Shown here piece after piece: positions 29,632 through 29,920 of a stretch of DNA of 29,920 nucleotides. The notes beneath the pieces were generated by a model. The model searched no databases. It was not told the DNA's origin and saw only the letters and a program-made list of their open reading frames with translations. Each line of letters starts with the position of its first letter. Position 1 is the first letter of the stretch. The stretch spans positions 1-29,920 of the IMG/VR virus record IMGVR_UViG_3300009551_000100; one strand, written 5' to 3'. Origin of the DNA: a virus. Position numbers and translations under genes: made by a program.

Positions 29632-29829
29632 ATGAATGTCGTTTACGAAAATGAAGACTTTCTGTTACTTAGTAATGGGAATTATATCTATCAGGGTGCG
29701 AATATGGTTTCTATATGCGGTCAGTATCATATTGAAGACTGTGAGAGAATTGAAGAAAATTTTAAGAAAATGAAAAAAGAAAACCCAAACTACTTCAGGC
29801 AAGATATTCTATGCCTTGAAGAAAAATAA
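29632..29829 (+). CDS. Small hypothetical protein after the portal (65 aa)
   Basis: AGGT precedes ATG 29632, four bases after the portal stop. NVVYENEDFLLLSNGNYIYQ, GANMVSICGQYHIEDCERIE and a Lys/Glu helix (NFKKMKKENPNYFRQ), ending ILCLEEK. The first half looks like a small beta sheet. No family recognised. Confidence 0.65.
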   Translation: MNVVYENEDFLLLSNGNYIYQGANMVSICGQYHIEDCERIEENFKKMKKENPNYFRQDILCLEEK

Positions 29830-29840
29830 AGGAGAATATT

Positions 29841-29920
29841 ATGAGTGGTGGTCAAAGAATTGATGATCATTCTTTCTGGGCCGGAGGTAGATCAAAGGGA
29901 TCTCCTTTTCCAGAAGGTGC
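29841..29920 (+). CDS. Conserved post-portal protein, 5' part only
   Basis: AAAGGAG precedes ATG 29841; the frame is open to the window edge. The visible 26 residues include SGGQRIDDHSFWAGGRSKGS and PFPEG, a signature opening of a small phage protein that commonly follows the portal. Its length and role cannot be seen here. Confidence 0.75.
   Translation, partial: MSGGQRIDDHSFWAGGRSKGSPFPEG

Overview
The window is most of a tailed bacteriophage genome (or a very close provirus relative) with a short-tailed, podovirus-like (P22-type) virion plan. It carries a P22-family portal, a large terminase, a head-tail adaptor, a large tail protein, a set of candidate DNA-ejection proteins, and no tape-measure, sheath or baseplate genes. 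The DNA is AT-rich, genes are densely packed with many ATGA/TAATG stop-start overlaps, and Shine-Dalgarno sites of the AGGAG/AAGGA type are common. A small lipobox protein points weakly to a Gram-negative host; the host cannot be named from the sequence. I found no integrase, DNA polymerase, helicase, endolysin or tRNA. With the small genes added here, no gene-free stretch exceeds about 150 bases.

Layout. (1) 39-10002, + strand: terminator, two head-distal hypothetical genes, a 54-residue histidine-rich microprotein, adaptor, tail fibre, large tail protein, and three genes resembling internal/ejection proteins. (2) 10033-11315, - strand: six small overlapping genes, five with a predicted membrane segment; several end in charged helices. 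(3) 11340-13482, + strand: promoter, small DNA-binding-like protein, large terminase, two small Cys-rich proteins. (4) 13416-18626, - strand: a TerS-like gene and its short paralogue, ParB-like protein, small lipoprotein, endonuclease I-like nuclease, several small unknown genes, a replication initiator carrying a probable origin inside its own coding sequence, zinc-ribbon protein and an HTH regulator. (5) 18647-20744: divergent promoter region, then + strand early genes ending in an ERF single-strand annealing protein and a YqaJ/lambda-type exonuclease. (6) 20753-21054, + strand: promoter with palindrome and one small gene. (7) 21051-26576, - strand: fibre operon of six genes led by an 839-residue repeat fibre. 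(8) 26638-29920, + strand: small HTH gene, two small unknowns, the portal (TTG start), and the start of the gene that usually follows the portal.

The right edge enters the head-gene cluster just after the portal, and the left edge begins just before a terminator followed by genes that usually lie after the coat protein. The two edges may therefore be neighbours on a circular or circularly permuted genome, with scaffold and coat genes falling outside the window.

The strongest unexpected signals are these: three tandem 22-bp iterons, an AT-rich stretch and a 21-bp perfect hairpin inside the replication initiator gene (lambda O-like origin); two candidate small RNAs on the + strand, each with its own promoter and terminator, ending antisense to the 3' end of an opposing gene; the overlapping membrane-protein cassette; and the His-rich microprotein.
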